Positions 25,857 through 35,142 of a stretch of DNA of 64,000 bases are shown one piece after another. Each line of letters begins with the position of its first letter. The stretch's first letter is position 1. The stretch comes from Aeromicrobium phragmitis. Its GTDB lineage: Bacteria > Actinomycetota > Actinomycetes > Propionibacteriales > Nocardioidaceae. The notes under the pieces are model-generated. The model had not been told where the DNA came from, did no database searches, and saw only the letters and a list, made by a program, of their open reading frames with translations. A program made the translations under genes and the position numbers. The stretch lies in assembly GCF_003674095.1 (NCBI RefSeq), contig NZ_RDBF01000002.1, positions 248,001-312,000 of the forward strand. The letters run 5' to 3'.

Positions 25857-26753
25857 CTAGCCCCGAGCCGTCAGCGGGTCGACGGGGTTCCCGTCGACGA
25901 GCAGCATGAGGTGCAGGTGACAGCCGGTCGACCGCCCGGTCGTCCCCACCGCTCCGACGATGTCGCCCGCTGCGACCTCGTCGCCCACTCTGGCCGTGCG
26001 CCGGCTGAGGTGGCTGTACGACGTCGCCCGGCCGTCGTCATGGACGATCTCGACCTGCTCGCCGTAGGCGCCGCGGTATTCCGAGCGGCTCACTCGGCCG
26101 GCGGCCAGCGCCGGGACGGGTGTGCCGCACGCGGCTCCGATGTCGACGCCATCGTGCAACTTGCGCTCGCCGGTGACCGGATGGACCCGCATGCCGAACG
26201 CCGAGGTGATCGGGCCGCCGAGCAGATTGACCAGGCCGGAGCCGTTCCACCCGGGTGGTTCCGGGGGCGGGCCATCGGGAGAGATCAGTCGGAAGCGGCC
26301 GCCTGACCGGAGGCGCTCGGCCGGGTCGAGATACTCCGAGCCGCGCAGGCGCCCGAGGTTCAGACACGTGGTCGCGCACGAGGGATGACGCGGCAGCAGC
26401 GTGCCGAGCGGAGCGCCCCGGTCCACGGCGTCGCCGACCGAGACGGTCGGATCGACCGGCTGATAGGTGGACCGTTCGGTGCCGTGTTCGACGGTCACCG
26501 TCATGACACCGCCCACCTGCCCGGCGAAGGTCACCGTGCCGGCGTCGACGGCGCGTACCAGCTCGCCCGGCCGGCCGGGGAGATCGACTCCGCGGTGGCC
26601 GGGCCCGTACTCGGTGCGGGGGGCGTCGAACGCGCGTTCCACACGTTGGGTCGGCAACGGCCACGCCCAGGGGGCGGGCCGGTCGTGGGGGACCAGGGCG
26701 AGTGGGAGAGTGATGACGGCGGCGGCGAACGCGCGACGTGGAGCCAGAGCCAT
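25857..26753 (-). CDS. Secreted M23-type peptidase with two M23 modules
   Basis: The 298-residue protein has a hydrophobic N-terminus (RRAFAAAVITLPLALV) likely to be a signal peptide. It has two LytM/M23-like modules. The first (about 50-150) keeps GHRGVDLPG but lacks the HxH motif, so it is probably inactive. The second (about 185-295) keeps HPVTGERKLHDGVDIG and GCHLHLML, which give the zinc ligands of a peptidoglycan endopeptidase. It may cleave cell-wall cross-links or regulate an amidase. It lies between xerC and rpsB, where M23 genes are common in actinobacteria. Confidence 0.87.
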   Translation of the reverse strand: MALAPRRAFAAAVITLPLALVPHDRPAPWAWPLPTQRVERAFDAPRTEYGPGHRGVDLPGRPGELVRAVDAGTVTFAGQVGGVMTVTVEHGTERSTYQPVDPTVSVGDAVDRGAPLGTLLPRHPSCATTCLNLGRLRGSEYLDPAERLRSGGRFRLISPDGPPPEPPGWNGSGLVNLLGGPITSAFGMRVHPVTGERKLHDGVDIGAACGTPVPALAAGRVSRSEYRGAYGEQVEIVHDDGRATSYSHLSRRTARVGDEVAAGDIVGAVGTTGRSTGCHLHLMLLVDGNPVDPLTARG

Positions 26754-26839
26754 GACGCCAGTCCAGCCGCGGGGGGCCTCGAGCGCGAGTGTCGTGCGCG
26801 AGCCTGTGGAGAGCCGGCGCGGGTCGGCGGCGTGTGGAT

Positions 26840-26868
26840 TTCGTCATCGTGGACCGGGCGGCTAGACT
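26840..26868 (+). promoter_or_regulatory. Candidate promoter of rpsB-tsf
   Basis: TTCGTC and TAGACT (26863-26868) are 17 bp apart. They predict a leader of about 165 nt before rpsB. I see no strong hairpin in that leader; S2-mediated control is possible but not shown. Confidence 0.4.
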
Positions 26869-27040
26869 TGCCGCATCGCCTCCAACGAGGCGAAATTCGC
26901 GCGCCCGACACCGTATGACGCTCACGCCGAATGCGGGGCACGGCCTGGTCCCATCAGCCGATGGGTGGCTCGTGTCGGTTCGGACGCCAGGGGCATCGTC
27001 GCTCGACGGTGCCGTCAACCAGGCAGAGAGGAATACGGCC

Positions 27041-27979
27041 ATGGCCGTCGTCACCATGCGTCAGCTGCTCGAGAGCGGCGTGCATTTCGGACACCAGACC
27101 CGTCGCTGGAACCCGAAGATGAAGCGTTTCATCTTCACCGAGCGCAACGGCATCTACATCATCGACCTGCAGCAGTCGCTCGCGTACATCGACGCTGCGT
27201 ACGACTTCGTCAAGAGCACGGTCGCTCGCGGCGGCACGATCCTGTTCGTCGGCACCAAGCGCCAGGCGCAGGAGCCGATCGAGGAGCAGGCCAAGCGGGT
27301 CGGCATGCCCTACATCAACCAGCGCTGGCTGGGCGGCATGCTCACCAACTTCTCGACCATCAGCGCGCGTCTGCAGCGCATGAAGGAGCTCGAGGAGGTC
27401 GATTTCGACGACGTCGCGGGCTCGAACCGCACGAAGAAGGAACTCCTCCAGATGAAGCGCGAGTACGACAAGCTCTCGCGCACGCTGGGTGGTATCCGCG
27501 ACATGCACCGCACGCCCAACGCCGTGTGGATCGTCGACACCAAGAAGGAGCACCTCGCGGTCGACGAGGCCAAGAAGCTGGGCATCCCCGTCGTCGCGAT
27601 CCTCGACACCAACTGCGATCCCGATGACGTCGACTACCCGATCCCGGGCAACGACGACGCCATCCGTTCGGTCGGTCTGCTCACGCGTGTCGTCGCCGAC
27701 GCCGTGGCCGAGGGCCTGATGGCCCGCGGCGGTGCCAAGTCCGGCGAGGAGACCCCGGGCAGCGAGCTCGGCGCCGAGGAGCCGCTGGCCGACTGGGAGC
27801 GCGAGCTGCTCGAGGGCAAGGACGCTGCGCAGACCGGTCCGGTCTCGCCGTCCACCGCCGAGGCCGACGCGCCCGCCGAGGCGTCCTCGATCGAGGAGGC
27901 CAAGGCCGAGACCGCCGACCCGACGCCGGCTGAGACCGCGGAGGCTGCCGCCCCCGGCGCCGACAAGCCGGCCGAGTGA
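27041..27979 (+). CDS. rpsB: 30S ribosomal protein S2
   Basis: S2 binds the 30S head/body junction. The 312-residue protein starts [20 protein letters not shown] and has the core motifs [20 protein letters not shown] and [11 protein letters not shown]. After about residue 235 there is an acidic, Ala/Glu-rich extension that is long for S2 but usual in this group. The ATG at 27041 follows CAGAGAGGAA. It forms the conserved rpsB-tsf pair with a 33-bp gap. It probably has its own promoter, because it follows a divergent gene. Confidence 0.97.
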   Translation: MAVVTMRQLLESGVHFGHQTRRWNPKMKRFIFTERNGIYIIDLQQSLAYIDAAYDFVKSTVARGGTILFVGTKRQAQEPIEEQAKRVGMPYINQRWLGGMLTNFSTISARLQRMKELEEVDFDDVAGSNRTKKELLQMKREYDKLSRTLGGIRDMHRTPNAVWIVDTKKEHLAVDEAKKLGIPVVAILDTNCDPDDVDYPIPGNDDAIRSVGLLTRVVADAVAEGLMARGGAKSGEETPGSELGAEEPLADWERELLEGKDAAQTGPVSPSTAEADAPAEASSIEEAKAETADPTPAETAEAAAPGADKPAE

Positions 27980-28012
27980 CCATCTGATTCGATCCAGAAA
28001 CGAGACAGACCT

Positions 28013-28828
28013 ATGGCAATCACTGCTGCCGACGTCAAGAAGCTCCGGGACGCCACGGGCGCCGGAATGATGGACGCCAAGAAGGCGCTGACCGAGGCCG
28101 ACGGCGACTTCGACAAGGCCGTCGAGCTGCTCCGCATCAGCGGTGCGGCCAAGGCCGCCAAGCGGGGCGCCGAGCGCGAGGCCTCCGCAGGCCTCGTCGC
28201 GAACGCGGGAACTGCGATCGTCGAGCTCAACTCCGAGACCGACTTCGTGGCGAAGAACGATCAGTTCATCGAGCTCGCCGACCGCCTTGCTGCTGCTGCC
28301 GACGCCGCTAAGCCGGCCGACGCCGAGGCGTTCAAGAGCGTGACGCTCGACGACGGCACGACCGTCGAAGACACGATCACGGCCCTCGCCGGCGTCATCG
28401 GCGAGAAGATCGAACTCGGCCGTGTCGCCGCGTTCGACGGCCAGGTCGCGACCTACATGCACCGCCGGGCGAGCGACCTGCCGCCGGCCGTGGGCGTCCT
28501 CGTCCAGTACGAGGGCGACGATCTCGACGCCGCGCGCGGCGCCGCCATGCAGATCGCCGCGATGCGTCCGCGCTTCCTCACCCGCGAGGAGGTGCCCGCC
28601 GATGTCGTGGAGAAGGAGCGCGAGATCGCCGAAGCCACCGCGCGCGAGGAGGGCAAGCCCGAGCAGGCGCTGCCGAAGATCATCGAGGGTCGCGTCAACG
28701 GCTTCTTCAAGGAGGTCGTGCTGCTCGACCAGCCGTCGGTGACCGACAGCAAGAAGACCGTCAAGCAGGTCCTCGACGAGGCCGGCGTGACCGTCAAGCG
28801 CTTCGCGCACATCGAGGTCGGTGGCTGA
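28013..28828 (+). CDS. tsf: Elongation factor Ts
   Basis: EF-Ts exchanges GDP for GTP on EF-Tu. The 271-residue protein has the N-terminal UBA-like domain with [12 protein letters not shown] near 16-27. The core contains the [13 protein letters not shown] motif near 74-86, which contacts EF-Tu, and the C-terminal module [13 protein letters not shown]. Length and order match actinobacterial EF-Ts. It follows rpsB by 33 bp and ends at a strong terminator, giving a two-gene unit. Confidence 0.97.
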   Translation: MAITAADVKKLRDATGAGMMDAKKALTEADGDFDKAVELLRISGAAKAAKRGAEREASAGLVANAGTAIVELNSETDFVAKNDQFIELADRLAAAADAAKPADAEAFKSVTLDDGTTVEDTITALAGVIGEKIELGRVAAFDGQVATYMHRRASDLPPAVGVLVQYEGDDLDAARGAAMQIAAMRPRFLTREEVPADVVEKEREIAEATAREEGKPEQALPKIIEGRVNGFFKEVVLLDQPSVTDSKKTVKQVLDEAGVTVKRFAHIEVGG

Positions 28829-28844
28829 TCCAGGCCAGTCCGAA

Positions 28845-28877
28845 CGAACGCCCCGCGGGACTCCCGCGGGGCGTTCG
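28845..28877 (+). terminator. Terminator hairpin after tsf
   Basis: A near-perfect palindrome of 16-nt arms (CGAACGCCCCGCGGG and its complement) surrounds an ACT centre. It ends GTTCGTCGTTCC and lies 17 bp past the tsf stop. Confidence 0.85.
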
Positions 28878-28963
28878 TCGTTCCCGATCGTCTCGGCGCG
28901 CAGGACAGCGCGTGCTCGCCTAACGTGGTGGTGACACAGAGCACGACACGGAGGAGCGGCACC

Positions 28964-30505
28964 GTGAGTAACAGCTCGCAAGTCTTCGACAAGGGGTACG
29001 GGCGGGACGAGGCGGCGGGGGCGCAGGCCGCCGAGGTGCCGTCCCGCCGACGTCGCATCCGGTGGAGCGGGATGCTGGCCGGTGTCGTCGTCGCCTTGCT
29101 GGTCTACGCCGCCCTCCCGGACGGCCTCTCCTTCGCCGGCAAGATCACCGCGAGCACGGCCGCTCTCATGGCCGTGTGGTGGATGACCGAGGCCATCCCG
29201 ATCCCGGCGACCGCTCTCGTCCCGCTGATCGTCTTCCCGATCCTGGTCGATGACGTCACGGTCGACGACGTCGGCGCCTCCTACGGCAACAACATCATCT
29301 TCTTGTTCATGGGCGGCTTCATGCTGGCGCTCGCGATGCAGCGGTGGAATCTGCACCGGCGCATCGCCCTGGTCACCGTGCGGGCGATGGGAACCAACCC
29401 GGCGATGGTCGTGGCGGGCTTCATGCTCGCCACGGCGTTCATCAGCATGTGGGTCTCCAACACGGCGACCGCCGTGATGATGCTGCCGATCGGCGTCTCG
29501 GTGCTGACTCTCGTGGCCAACCTCGAGACGGCCAGCGACGAGGACGTGCGCGACGCGGTCGTGCGGTCCGACTTCGGTACCGCGCTCATGCTCGGCATCG
29601 CCTACGCCGCCTCGATCGGCTCGCTCGCGACGATCATCGGAACACCACCCAACACGTTGCTCGTCGGGTACATGGACTCGGCGCACGACCTGCAGATCGG
29701 ATTCGGGCAGTGGATGCTTGTCGGTCTTCCTCTCGCGGTGGTGTTCCTGGTGATCTGCTGGGTGGTCATCACCAAGCTGCTGTTCCGGCCCGAGTTCGAC
29801 GAGATCCCCGGCGGCAGGCAGATGATGACCGACGAACTCGAGAAGCTCGGCCCCATGTCGTCGAGGGAGTGGCGCGTCCTCGGCGTGTTCGTGCTCGCCG
29901 CCGCGAGCTGGGTCACCGTGCCGTTGGTGTTCGATGAGCCGCCGATCAGTGACGCCGGCATCGCGATGGTGGTGGCCGTCCTGTTGTTCCTGCTGCCGGC
30001 GGGTGCCAAGCCCGGGGTCCGGTTGCTCGACTGGAGCTCGGCGGTGCAATTGCCGTGGGGCGTGCTCCTGCTGTTCGGCGGAGGCCTTGCGTTGTCCGAG
30101 CAGTTCACCGGCAGCGGGCTGACCGAGTGGATCGGCGAGCAAACCGAGGCACTGGGCGGCGTGCCGGCCGTGGTGCTCATCGCCATCGTGGCCGCGGGCG
30201 TCCTGGCCCTGACCGAACTCACCAGCAATACGGCAACCGCCGCGACCTTCCTGCCGGTCTCCGGAGGCGTGGCGCTGGGGATCGGAATCGACCCGCTGTT
30301 CCTGGCGATCCCCGTCGCGCTCGCGGCGACGTGCGCGTTCATGCTGCCGGTCGCCACCCCACCGAACGCCATCGCGTTCGGCTCGGGATACGTCACGATC
30401 GGTCAGATGATCCGCGGTGGAGTCTGGCTCAACCTCATCGGCATCGCGCTCATCACCATCGTGAGCATGTCACTGGCGGTCTGGGTCTTCTCCATCGCCT
30501 ACTAG
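28964..30505 (+). CDS. DASS-family (SLC13-like) anion/dicarboxylate transporter
   Basis: This 513-residue polytopic protein has about 11-12 membrane segments after a charged N-terminus. It carries both signature Ser-Asn-Thr motifs of the divalent anion:Na+ symporter family, SMWVSNTATAVMMLP near 165 and LTELTSNTATAATFLP near 415. A GTPPNTLLVGY loop and a VATPPNAIAFGSGY loop are also present. Substrates in the family are C4-dicarboxylates, citrate or sulfate; which applies here is unclear. GTG 28964 is chosen because GGAGGAG lies 7 nt upstream; a GTG at 28925 lacks this. TAACGT at 28921 could be its -10. Confidence 0.88.
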   Translation: MSNSSQVFDKGYGRDEAAGAQAAEVPSRRRRIRWSGMLAGVVVALLVYAALPDGLSFAGKITASTAALMAVWWMTEAIPIPATALVPLIVFPILVDDVTVDDVGASYGNNIIFLFMGGFMLALAMQRWNLHRRIALVTVRAMGTNPAMVVAGFMLATAFISMWVSNTATAVMMLPIGVSVLTLVANLETASDEDVRDAVVRSDFGTALMLGIAYAASIGSLATIIGTPPNTLLVGYMDSAHDLQIGFGQWMLVGLPLAVVFLVICWVVITKLLFRPEFDEIPGGRQMMTDELEKLGPMSSREWRVLGVFVLAAASWVTVPLVFDEPPISDAGIAMVVAVLLFLLPAGAKPGVRLLDWSSAVQLPWGVLLLFGGGLALSEQFTGSGLTEWIGEQTEALGGVPAVVLIAIVAAGVLALTELTSNTATAATFLPVSGGVALGIGIDPLFLAIPVALAATCAFMLPVATPPNAIAFGSGYVTIGQMIRGGVWLNLIGIALITIVSMSLAVWVFSIAY

Positions 30506-30575
30506 CGCTCGCATTCGGTGCTCCATGACGGCGCGGGCCTGCTCGCCACCTCGGTGGTTCCGTCAGGCGATCCGA

Positions 30576-30581
30576 TAGGCT
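30576..30581 (+). promoter_or_regulatory. Candidate -10 element of pyrH
   Basis: TAGGCT ends 7 nt before the ATG at 30589, with no Shine-Dalgarno between, so pyrH is likely to be leaderless. Confidence 0.5.
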
Positions 30582-30588
30582 CGTGGTC

Positions 30589-31296
30589 ATGTCGCGTCGC
30601 GTGTTGCTCAAGCTGTCCGGTGAGGTTTTCGGCGGCGGACAGATCGGCATCGATCCCGACGTCGTGAGCGGCATCGCCGTCCAGGTGGCCGAGGCGGTCC
30701 AGGAGGGCGTCCAGGTCGCCATCGTCGTCGGCGGCGGCAACTTCTTCCGTGGAGCCGAGCTGAGCCAGCGCGGCATGGAGCGCTCCCGAGCGGACTACAT
30801 CGGCATGCTCGGCACCGTCATGAACGCCCTCGCCCTGCAGGACTTCATCGAGAAGACCGGCGTCGAGACCCGCGTGCAGAGCGCCATCACGATGGCCCAG
30901 GTCGCCGAGCCGTACATCCCGCGCCGCGCCATGCGTCACCTCGAGAAGGGCCGGGTCGTCATCTTCGGTGCCGGGGCCGGGATGCCCTACTTCTCCACCG
31001 ACACGGTCTCGGCGCAGCGGGCGCTGGAGATCAAGGCCGATGCGGTGCTGATGAGCAAGAACGGTGTCGACGGCGTCTACGACGCGGATCCGCGGACGAC
31101 GCCCGAAGCCCAGAAATACGACCAGCTGACGTTCGACGAAGCGCTGGCCCGCGGTCTCAAGGTCGTCGATGCCGCAGCCTTCGCCCTGTGCATGGAGAAC
31201 CGCCTGCCGATGATCGTCTTCGGCATGGAGAGCGACGGCAACATCGCCCGCGCCCTGCGCGGTGAGAAGATCGGAACACTCGTCCACGCGGGATGA
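30589..31296 (+). CDS. pyrH: UMP kinase
   Basis: PyrH phosphorylates UMP to UDP for pyrimidine nucleotide supply. The 235-residue amino-acid-kinase-fold protein has [13 protein letters not shown] at the start, the [13 protein letters not shown] loop near 47, and [19 protein letters not shown] near 159. All are typical of bacterial hexameric UMP kinases. The ATG at 30589 is preferred over the in-frame GTG at 30583 because the -10 spacing fits it. frr follows after 34 bp, the conserved pyrH-frr-cdsA order. Confidence 0.96.
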   Translation: MSRRVLLKLSGEVFGGGQIGIDPDVVSGIAVQVAEAVQEGVQVAIVVGGGNFFRGAELSQRGMERSRADYIGMLGTVMNALALQDFIEKTGVETRVQSAITMAQVAEPYIPRRAMRHLEKGRVVIFGAGAGMPYFSTDTVSAQRALEIKADAVLMSKNGVDGVYDADPRTTPEAQKYDQLTFDEALARGLKVVDAAAFALCMENRLPMIVFGMESDGNIARALRGEKIGTLVHAG

Positions 31297-31330
31297 TCCT
31301 GCGCGTGACCCCCGACAAGGAGCAATTGAC

Positions 31331-31888
31331 GTGATCGACCAGACCCTGCGTGATGCCGAGTCGAAGATGACGAAGGCCATCGCCCACACCCGCGAGGAGT
31401 TCGCCGCGATCCGTACGGGACGTGCGCATCCGTCGATGTTCTCGCAGATCACCGCCGACTACTACGGCACCCCGACCCCCTTGCAGCAGCTCGCGGGATT
31501 CCAGGTGCCCGAGGCGCGTACCGTCATCATCAGTCCCTACGACCAGGGTGCCAAGGGTGCGATCGAGAAGGCGATCCGCGACTCCGATCTCGGGGTCAAC
31601 CCGACCGACGACGGCAAGGTCCTGCGGGTCACGCTTCCGGAGCTGACCGAGGAGCGCCGCAAGGAGTACATCAAGCTCGCTCGGGCGAAGGCCGAGGAGG
31701 GCCGCGTCGCGATCCGTGGCGTCCGCCGAGGCGCCAAGCAGGCGCTCGACAAGGCCGAGAAGGACTCCGAGATCAGCAAGGACGAGAACGTCGGCGCCGA
31801 GAAGCGCCTCGACGCGCTCACCAAGAAGTACGTCGATCAAGTGGACGAGGCACTCAAGGCGAAGGAAGCAGAGCTCCTTGACATCTGA
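31331..31888 (+). CDS. frr: Ribosome recycling factor
   Basis: RRF splits post-termination ribosomes with EF-G. The 185-residue protein matches the family over its length: AHTREEFAAIRTGRAHPSMF near 22-41, the YYGTPTPLQQLA hinge region, and LPELTEERRKEYIKLARAKA near 103-122. The GTG at 31331 follows AAGGAG with an 8-nt spacer. The 3' end overlaps the TTG start of cdsA by 11 bp, so the two are translationally coupled. Confidence 0.97.
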   Translation: MIDQTLRDAESKMTKAIAHTREEFAAIRTGRAHPSMFSQITADYYGTPTPLQQLAGFQVPEARTVIISPYDQGAKGAIEKAIRDSDLGVNPTDDGKVLRVTLPELTEERRKEYIKLARAKAEEGRVAIRGVRRGAKQALDKAEKDSEISKDENVGAEKRLDALTKKYVDQVDEALKAKEAELLDI

Positions 31889-32723
31889 GCCGGCTGCGCC
31901 CGTTCCGCCCTCCGGGCGGGCCGGGCGCGACCTGTCGGCGGCGATCGGCGTCGGGGTGGGTCTCGTCGCGGTCGTCCTGGCATCGCTGTTCTTCGTCAAG
32001 GACGTCTTCGTCCTCGTCGTCGCGCTGGCGCTGACGGTCGCGGTGCTCGAGTTGAGCAAGGCACTGTCCACTGCCGGCATCAAGGTGCCGGTGCCCCCGG
32101 TGCTCGTCGGCGGTCTGGTGATGCTCGGCGTCGCCTATTTCGACGAGATGGAGACGGCAGCGGCCGTCCTGGCCCTGACGGTGCTGGCGACGCTCGTCTA
32201 CCGGCTCCCGCGCGGGGCCGACGGCTTCGTCCGCGACGCGACGAGCGGCGTGTTCTGCCTCGCGTATCTGTTCCTCATGGGCTCCTTCGTCGTCCGCATG
32301 CTCGACAACCCCGACGGGGCGTGGCGGATCGTCGCGTTCATCGTCGCCACCATCGCCTCGGATATCGGGGGCTACGCGGCCGGAGTGTTCTTCGGCAGAC
32401 ATCCGATGGCGCCGACCATCTCCCCGAAGAAGTCCTGGGAGGGCTTCGCCGGCTCGATGCTCACCGGCATCGTCCTCAGCACGCTGGTGGTCGTCTTGGC
32501 CTTGCACGGCGAGGTGTGGGTCGGTGTCGTCCTGGGCGCGGCGGCCGTGATCATGGCCACGGTGGGCGACCTGTGCGAGTCGCTCATCAAGCGCGACATC
32601 GGCGTGAAGGACATGGGCACCATCCTCCCCGGTCACGGTGGTGTCATGGACCGCCTCGACTCGCTCATCGCGGTTGCCCCGGTGGCGTACCTGGTGCTGT
32701 ACCTCCTCGTCCCGGTCGCCTGA
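31878..32723 (+). CDS. cdsA: Phosphatidate cytidylyltransferase
   Basis: CdsA makes CDP-diacylglycerol, the precursor of membrane phospholipids. The 281-residue protein has about eight membrane segments and the family signature near its end: [17 protein letters not shown] followed by [13 protein letters not shown]. An earlier [19 protein letters not shown] segment is also present. No ATG or GTG lies near the expected N-terminus. TTG at 31878, with AAGGAAG 9 nt upstream, fits best and makes an 11-bp overlap with frr. The PLD-type synthase at 52.2 kb would use its product. Confidence 0.92.
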   Translation: MTSEPAAPVPPSGRAGRDLSAAIGVGVGLVAVVLASLFFVKDVFVLVVALALTVAVLELSKALSTAGIKVPVPPVLVGGLVMLGVAYFDEMETAAAVLALTVLATLVYRLPRGADGFVRDATSGVFCLAYLFLMGSFVVRMLDNPDGAWRIVAFIVATIASDIGGYAAGVFFGRHPMAPTISPKKSWEGFAGSMLTGIVLSTLVVVLALHGEVWVGVVLGAAAVIMATVGDLCESLIKRDIGVKDMGTILPGHGGVMDRLDSLIAVAPVAYLVLYLLVPVA

Positions 32724-32764
32724 CGATTCGTTCGACTCAGGGGCCGTCTGGGAGAATGGACGCC

Positions 32765-33892
32765 ATGACCGAGCAGACCCGAGCACTCCCGCTCGTGCTG
32801 ACGCCGCCCAAGGGGCGCGGCAAGCCGCCGCGGCACCTCGCCGACCTCGATGCCGCCGAACGCAAGGCCGCCGCCGAGGCGATGGGCGAGCCCGCCTTCC
32901 GGGTCAAGCAGGTCGCCACCCACTACTTCGGTCGGCTCGAGCGCGATCCCGCCCAGATGACCGACCTGCCCGCGGCGAGCCGCGACCGCATCGTGGAGTC
33001 GCTGCTTCCGCCGCTGCTCACCTCCGTCCGCACGATGGAGGCCGACGGCGGTACGACCCGCAAGACCCTGTGGCGGCTCTTCGACGGCGCGCTCGTCGAG
33101 TCGGTGCTCATGCGCTATCCCGATCGTGCCACGATCTGCGTGTCGAGCCAGGCCGGGTGCGGGATGGCCTGCCCGTTCTGTGCCACCGGTCAGGGCGGCC
33201 TGCAGCGCAACATGAGCACCGCGGAGATCATCGACCAGGTCGTCGACGGCGCCGCCGCGATGGCGCGCGGGCTCGTACCGGGCGGCCCCGGACGTTTGTC
33301 CAACGTGGTGTTCATGGGCATGGGAGAGCCGATGGCCAACTACAAGGCGGTCATCGGGGCGGTGCGGCGGATGGTCGCGCCGGCGCCCGACGGGCTCGGC
33401 ATGTCCGCCCGCAACATCACCGTCAGCACCGTCGGTCTCGTGCCGCGTATGCGCCAGCTGGCCGGCGAGGGCATCCCCGTCACCCTGGCACTCTCGCTGC
33501 ACGCGCCCGACGACGAGCTGCGCAACGAACTCGTCCCGATCAACACCCGCTTCTCGGTCGCGGAGACCGTGGAGGCGGCCTGGGAGTACGCCCGCACCAC
33601 CAAGCGCCGCGTCTCGATCGAGTACGCGATGATGCGCGACATCAACGATCAGGCGTGGCGCGCGGACATGCTCGCCGACGTGCTCAACTCCTACGGCGAC
33701 TGGGGCTGGGTGCACGTGAATCTCATTCCGCTCAACCCGACGCCCGGTTCCAAGTGGACCGCCTCGCGTCCGGAGGACGAGCGCGAGTTCGTGCGCCGCC
33801 TCGTCGCCAAGGGCATCCCCACCACGGTGCGCGACACCCGGGGATCCGACATCGACGGGGCCTGCGGCCAGCTCGCTGCCGCCGACGCCTGA
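32765..33892 (+). CDS. rlmN: Dual-specificity rRNA/tRNA methyltransferase RlmN
   Basis: RlmN is a radical SAM enzyme that methylates C2 of A2503 in 23S rRNA and A37 in some tRNAs. The 375-residue protein has the cluster motif CGMACPFC near 136-143, the [13 protein letters not shown] motif near 180, and [14 protein letters not shown] near 241. It ends in a [15 protein letters not shown] segment whose cysteine is the methyl-transferring residue. The ATG at 32765 is preferred; ATG 32756 is also in frame. It lies 41 bp after cdsA. Confidence 0.95.
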   Translation: MTEQTRALPLVLTPPKGRGKPPRHLADLDAAERKAAAEAMGEPAFRVKQVATHYFGRLERDPAQMTDLPAASRDRIVESLLPPLLTSVRTMEADGGTTRKTLWRLFDGALVESVLMRYPDRATICVSSQAGCGMACPFCATGQGGLQRNMSTAEIIDQVVDGAAAMARGLVPGGPGRLSNVVFMGMGEPMANYKAVIGAVRRMVAPAPDGLGMSARNITVSTVGLVPRMRQLAGEGIPVTLALSLHAPDDELRNELVPINTRFSVAETVEAAWEYARTTKRRVSIEYAMMRDINDQAWRADMLADVLNSYGDWGWVHVNLIPLNPTPGSKWTASRPEDEREFVRRLVAKGIPTTVRDTRGSDIDGACGQLAAADA

Positions 33893-33936
33893 GGCCGACC
33901 GCGCGGACCCGCAGCGCCGGAGCCGACGTCACTCGC

Positions 33937-33942
33937 TACGGT
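33937..33942 (+). promoter_or_regulatory. Candidate -10 element of the enoyl-CoA hydratase gene
   Basis: TACGGT ends 6 nt before the ATG at 33949, consistent with leaderless expression. Confidence 0.45.
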
Positions 33943-33948
33943 GTCGCC

Positions 33949-34683
33949 ATGGCCTCCGATGCGATCCTCGACACCTCCCGGGACGGCGATGTCGCCGTGC
34001 TCACGTTGCGCCGCCCCGATCGACGCAACGCCCTCGACCTCGCTTTGTGCCGCGCGATCGACGCGGCCGCCCACGAGGCGGTCGCGGACGGAGCGCGAGC
34101 GCTGGTCGTCACCGGCGAGGGCACGGCGTTCTGTGCCGGTGCTGATCTGGGCGGCGTCTACGGTGACGAGTTCCTCGAGGCCCTCTACGGCATGCTGCAC
34201 GGACTGACGCGGCTGCCCATCCCGATCATCGCCGCGGTGAACGGGGCCGCGATCGGCGCCGGCACGCAGCTGGCCATCGCCTGCGACTTGCGCGTCGCCG
34301 ATGCGACGGCCCGTTTCGCCGTCCCGACCGCCAAGAACGGTATGGCCGTCGACGCGTGGACCATCCGGACGCTCGGAAAGCTGGCCGGCATGGGACCGGC
34401 TCGACGGCTGATGCTCGCCGCCGACTCGCTCGATCGTGACGCGGCGCTGGCGTGTGGTCTCGTCGACCGGCCCGGAACGCTGGACGACGCGCTGGCGTGG
34501 GCCCGCGAGATCGCCGCGCTCGCGCCCCTGACGCTCGCCTACAACAAACTGGTGCTCAACGGTTCCGGCGCCGACGACGCGACGATCGAGGCGGAGTTCG
34601 CCCGCGTCTGGGCGAGCGAGGACGTCAAGGAAGCCGCCCGAGCACGCACCGAGAAGCGCGCTCCCGTCTTCCAGGGGCGCTGA
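33949..34683 (+). CDS. Enoyl-CoA hydratase/isomerase family protein
   Basis: This 244-residue crotonase-fold protein has the family landmarks TGEGTAFCAGADLGG near 56-70, an oxyanion-hole strand, and AAVNGAAIGAGTQLAIACDL near 95-114. The usual second catalytic glutamate region reads TAKNGMAVDAWT, so substrate and reaction (hydration or isomerisation) cannot be assigned. It has its own -10 element and precedes an AMP-ligase-like fragment by 3 bp. The pair may relate to acyl-CoA metabolism, which is an inference from context only. Confidence 0.85.
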   Translation: MASDAILDTSRDGDVAVLTLRRPDRRNALDLALCRAIDAAAHEAVADGARALVVTGEGTAFCAGADLGGVYGDEFLEALYGMLHGLTRLPIPIIAAVNGAAIGAGTQLAIACDLRVADATARFAVPTAKNGMAVDAWTIRTLGKLAGMGPARRLMLAADSLDRDAALACGLVDRPGTLDDALAWAREIAALAPLTLAYNKLVLNGSGADDATIEAEFARVWASEDVKEAARARTEKRAPVFQGR

Positions 34684-34686
34684 CCC

Positions 34687-35136
34687 ATGCCGAGCCTCGC
34701 CTTCCGCATCCTCGACCGCCACGTCGTCGAAGGCCGCGCCGACGACCCGGCTCTCGTGACGGACGAGGGCACGCTGTCGTACGCGCAGCTCCTCCACGAG
34801 TCGGCATCGCTGGCCGGCGGCCTGCGCGATCTCGGCGTCGTCCGCGGCACGCCCGTGCACGTGGACGTGCCGGAACGCCGAACCTGGGTCTTGTCGGTGC
34901 TTGCCGTCGTCCGGCTGGGCGCAGAACCCGACCCCGACGCCCGCTTCCGCGTCGCCGGGAGTCCGGCGACGGTCAGCACGCCGGGCGAGACGTACGATCT
35001 CGCGCTCGTGCTGCGCGCAGGCCGGGTGGAGCCGGCCTGCGCGCCCCTCACGGACCCGGAGGGGTACGCCGATCGCATGACGCAGCGCTACGGCGAGGTC
35101 ATCTCCGCACTGTTGGACGGCGGGACGCTCACCTGA
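34687..35136 (+). CDS. Short protein resembling the N-terminus of AMP-forming acyl-CoA ligases
   Basis: This is only 149 residues. The N-terminal half (RILDRHVVEGRADDPALVTD, then LSYAQLLHESASLAGGLRDL) resembles the first helices of AMP-binding acyl-CoA synthetases. The P-loop and adenylation motifs that should follow are absent, so it cannot be a functional ligase. Related short actinobacterial proteins exist (I recall TIGR03089), so it may be a family of its own and not a decayed gene. It starts 3 bp after the enoyl-CoA hydratase. The function is unknown, and an accessory or substrate-binding role is speculation. Confidence 0.6.
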   Translation: MPSLAFRILDRHVVEGRADDPALVTDEGTLSYAQLLHESASLAGGLRDLGVVRGTPVHVDVPERRTWVLSVLAVVRLGAEPDPDARFRVAGSPATVSTPGETYDLALVLRAGRVEPACAPLTDPEGYADRMTQRYGEVISALLDGGTLT

Positions 35137-35142
35137 CGGCCG

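Noticed and set aside
26754..27040. A tRNA or riboswitch in the gap between the M23 gene and rpsB
   Set aside because: No cloverleaf or strong stem was seen; only a candidate promoter was recognised.
26954..30142. A 1062-codon open frame on the minus strand across rpsB, tsf and the DASS transporter
   Set aside because: It is antisense to three well-supported genes, and the translation is rich in His, Arg and Asp in the pattern made by GC-rich codon positions. It has no domain and no plausible start signal.
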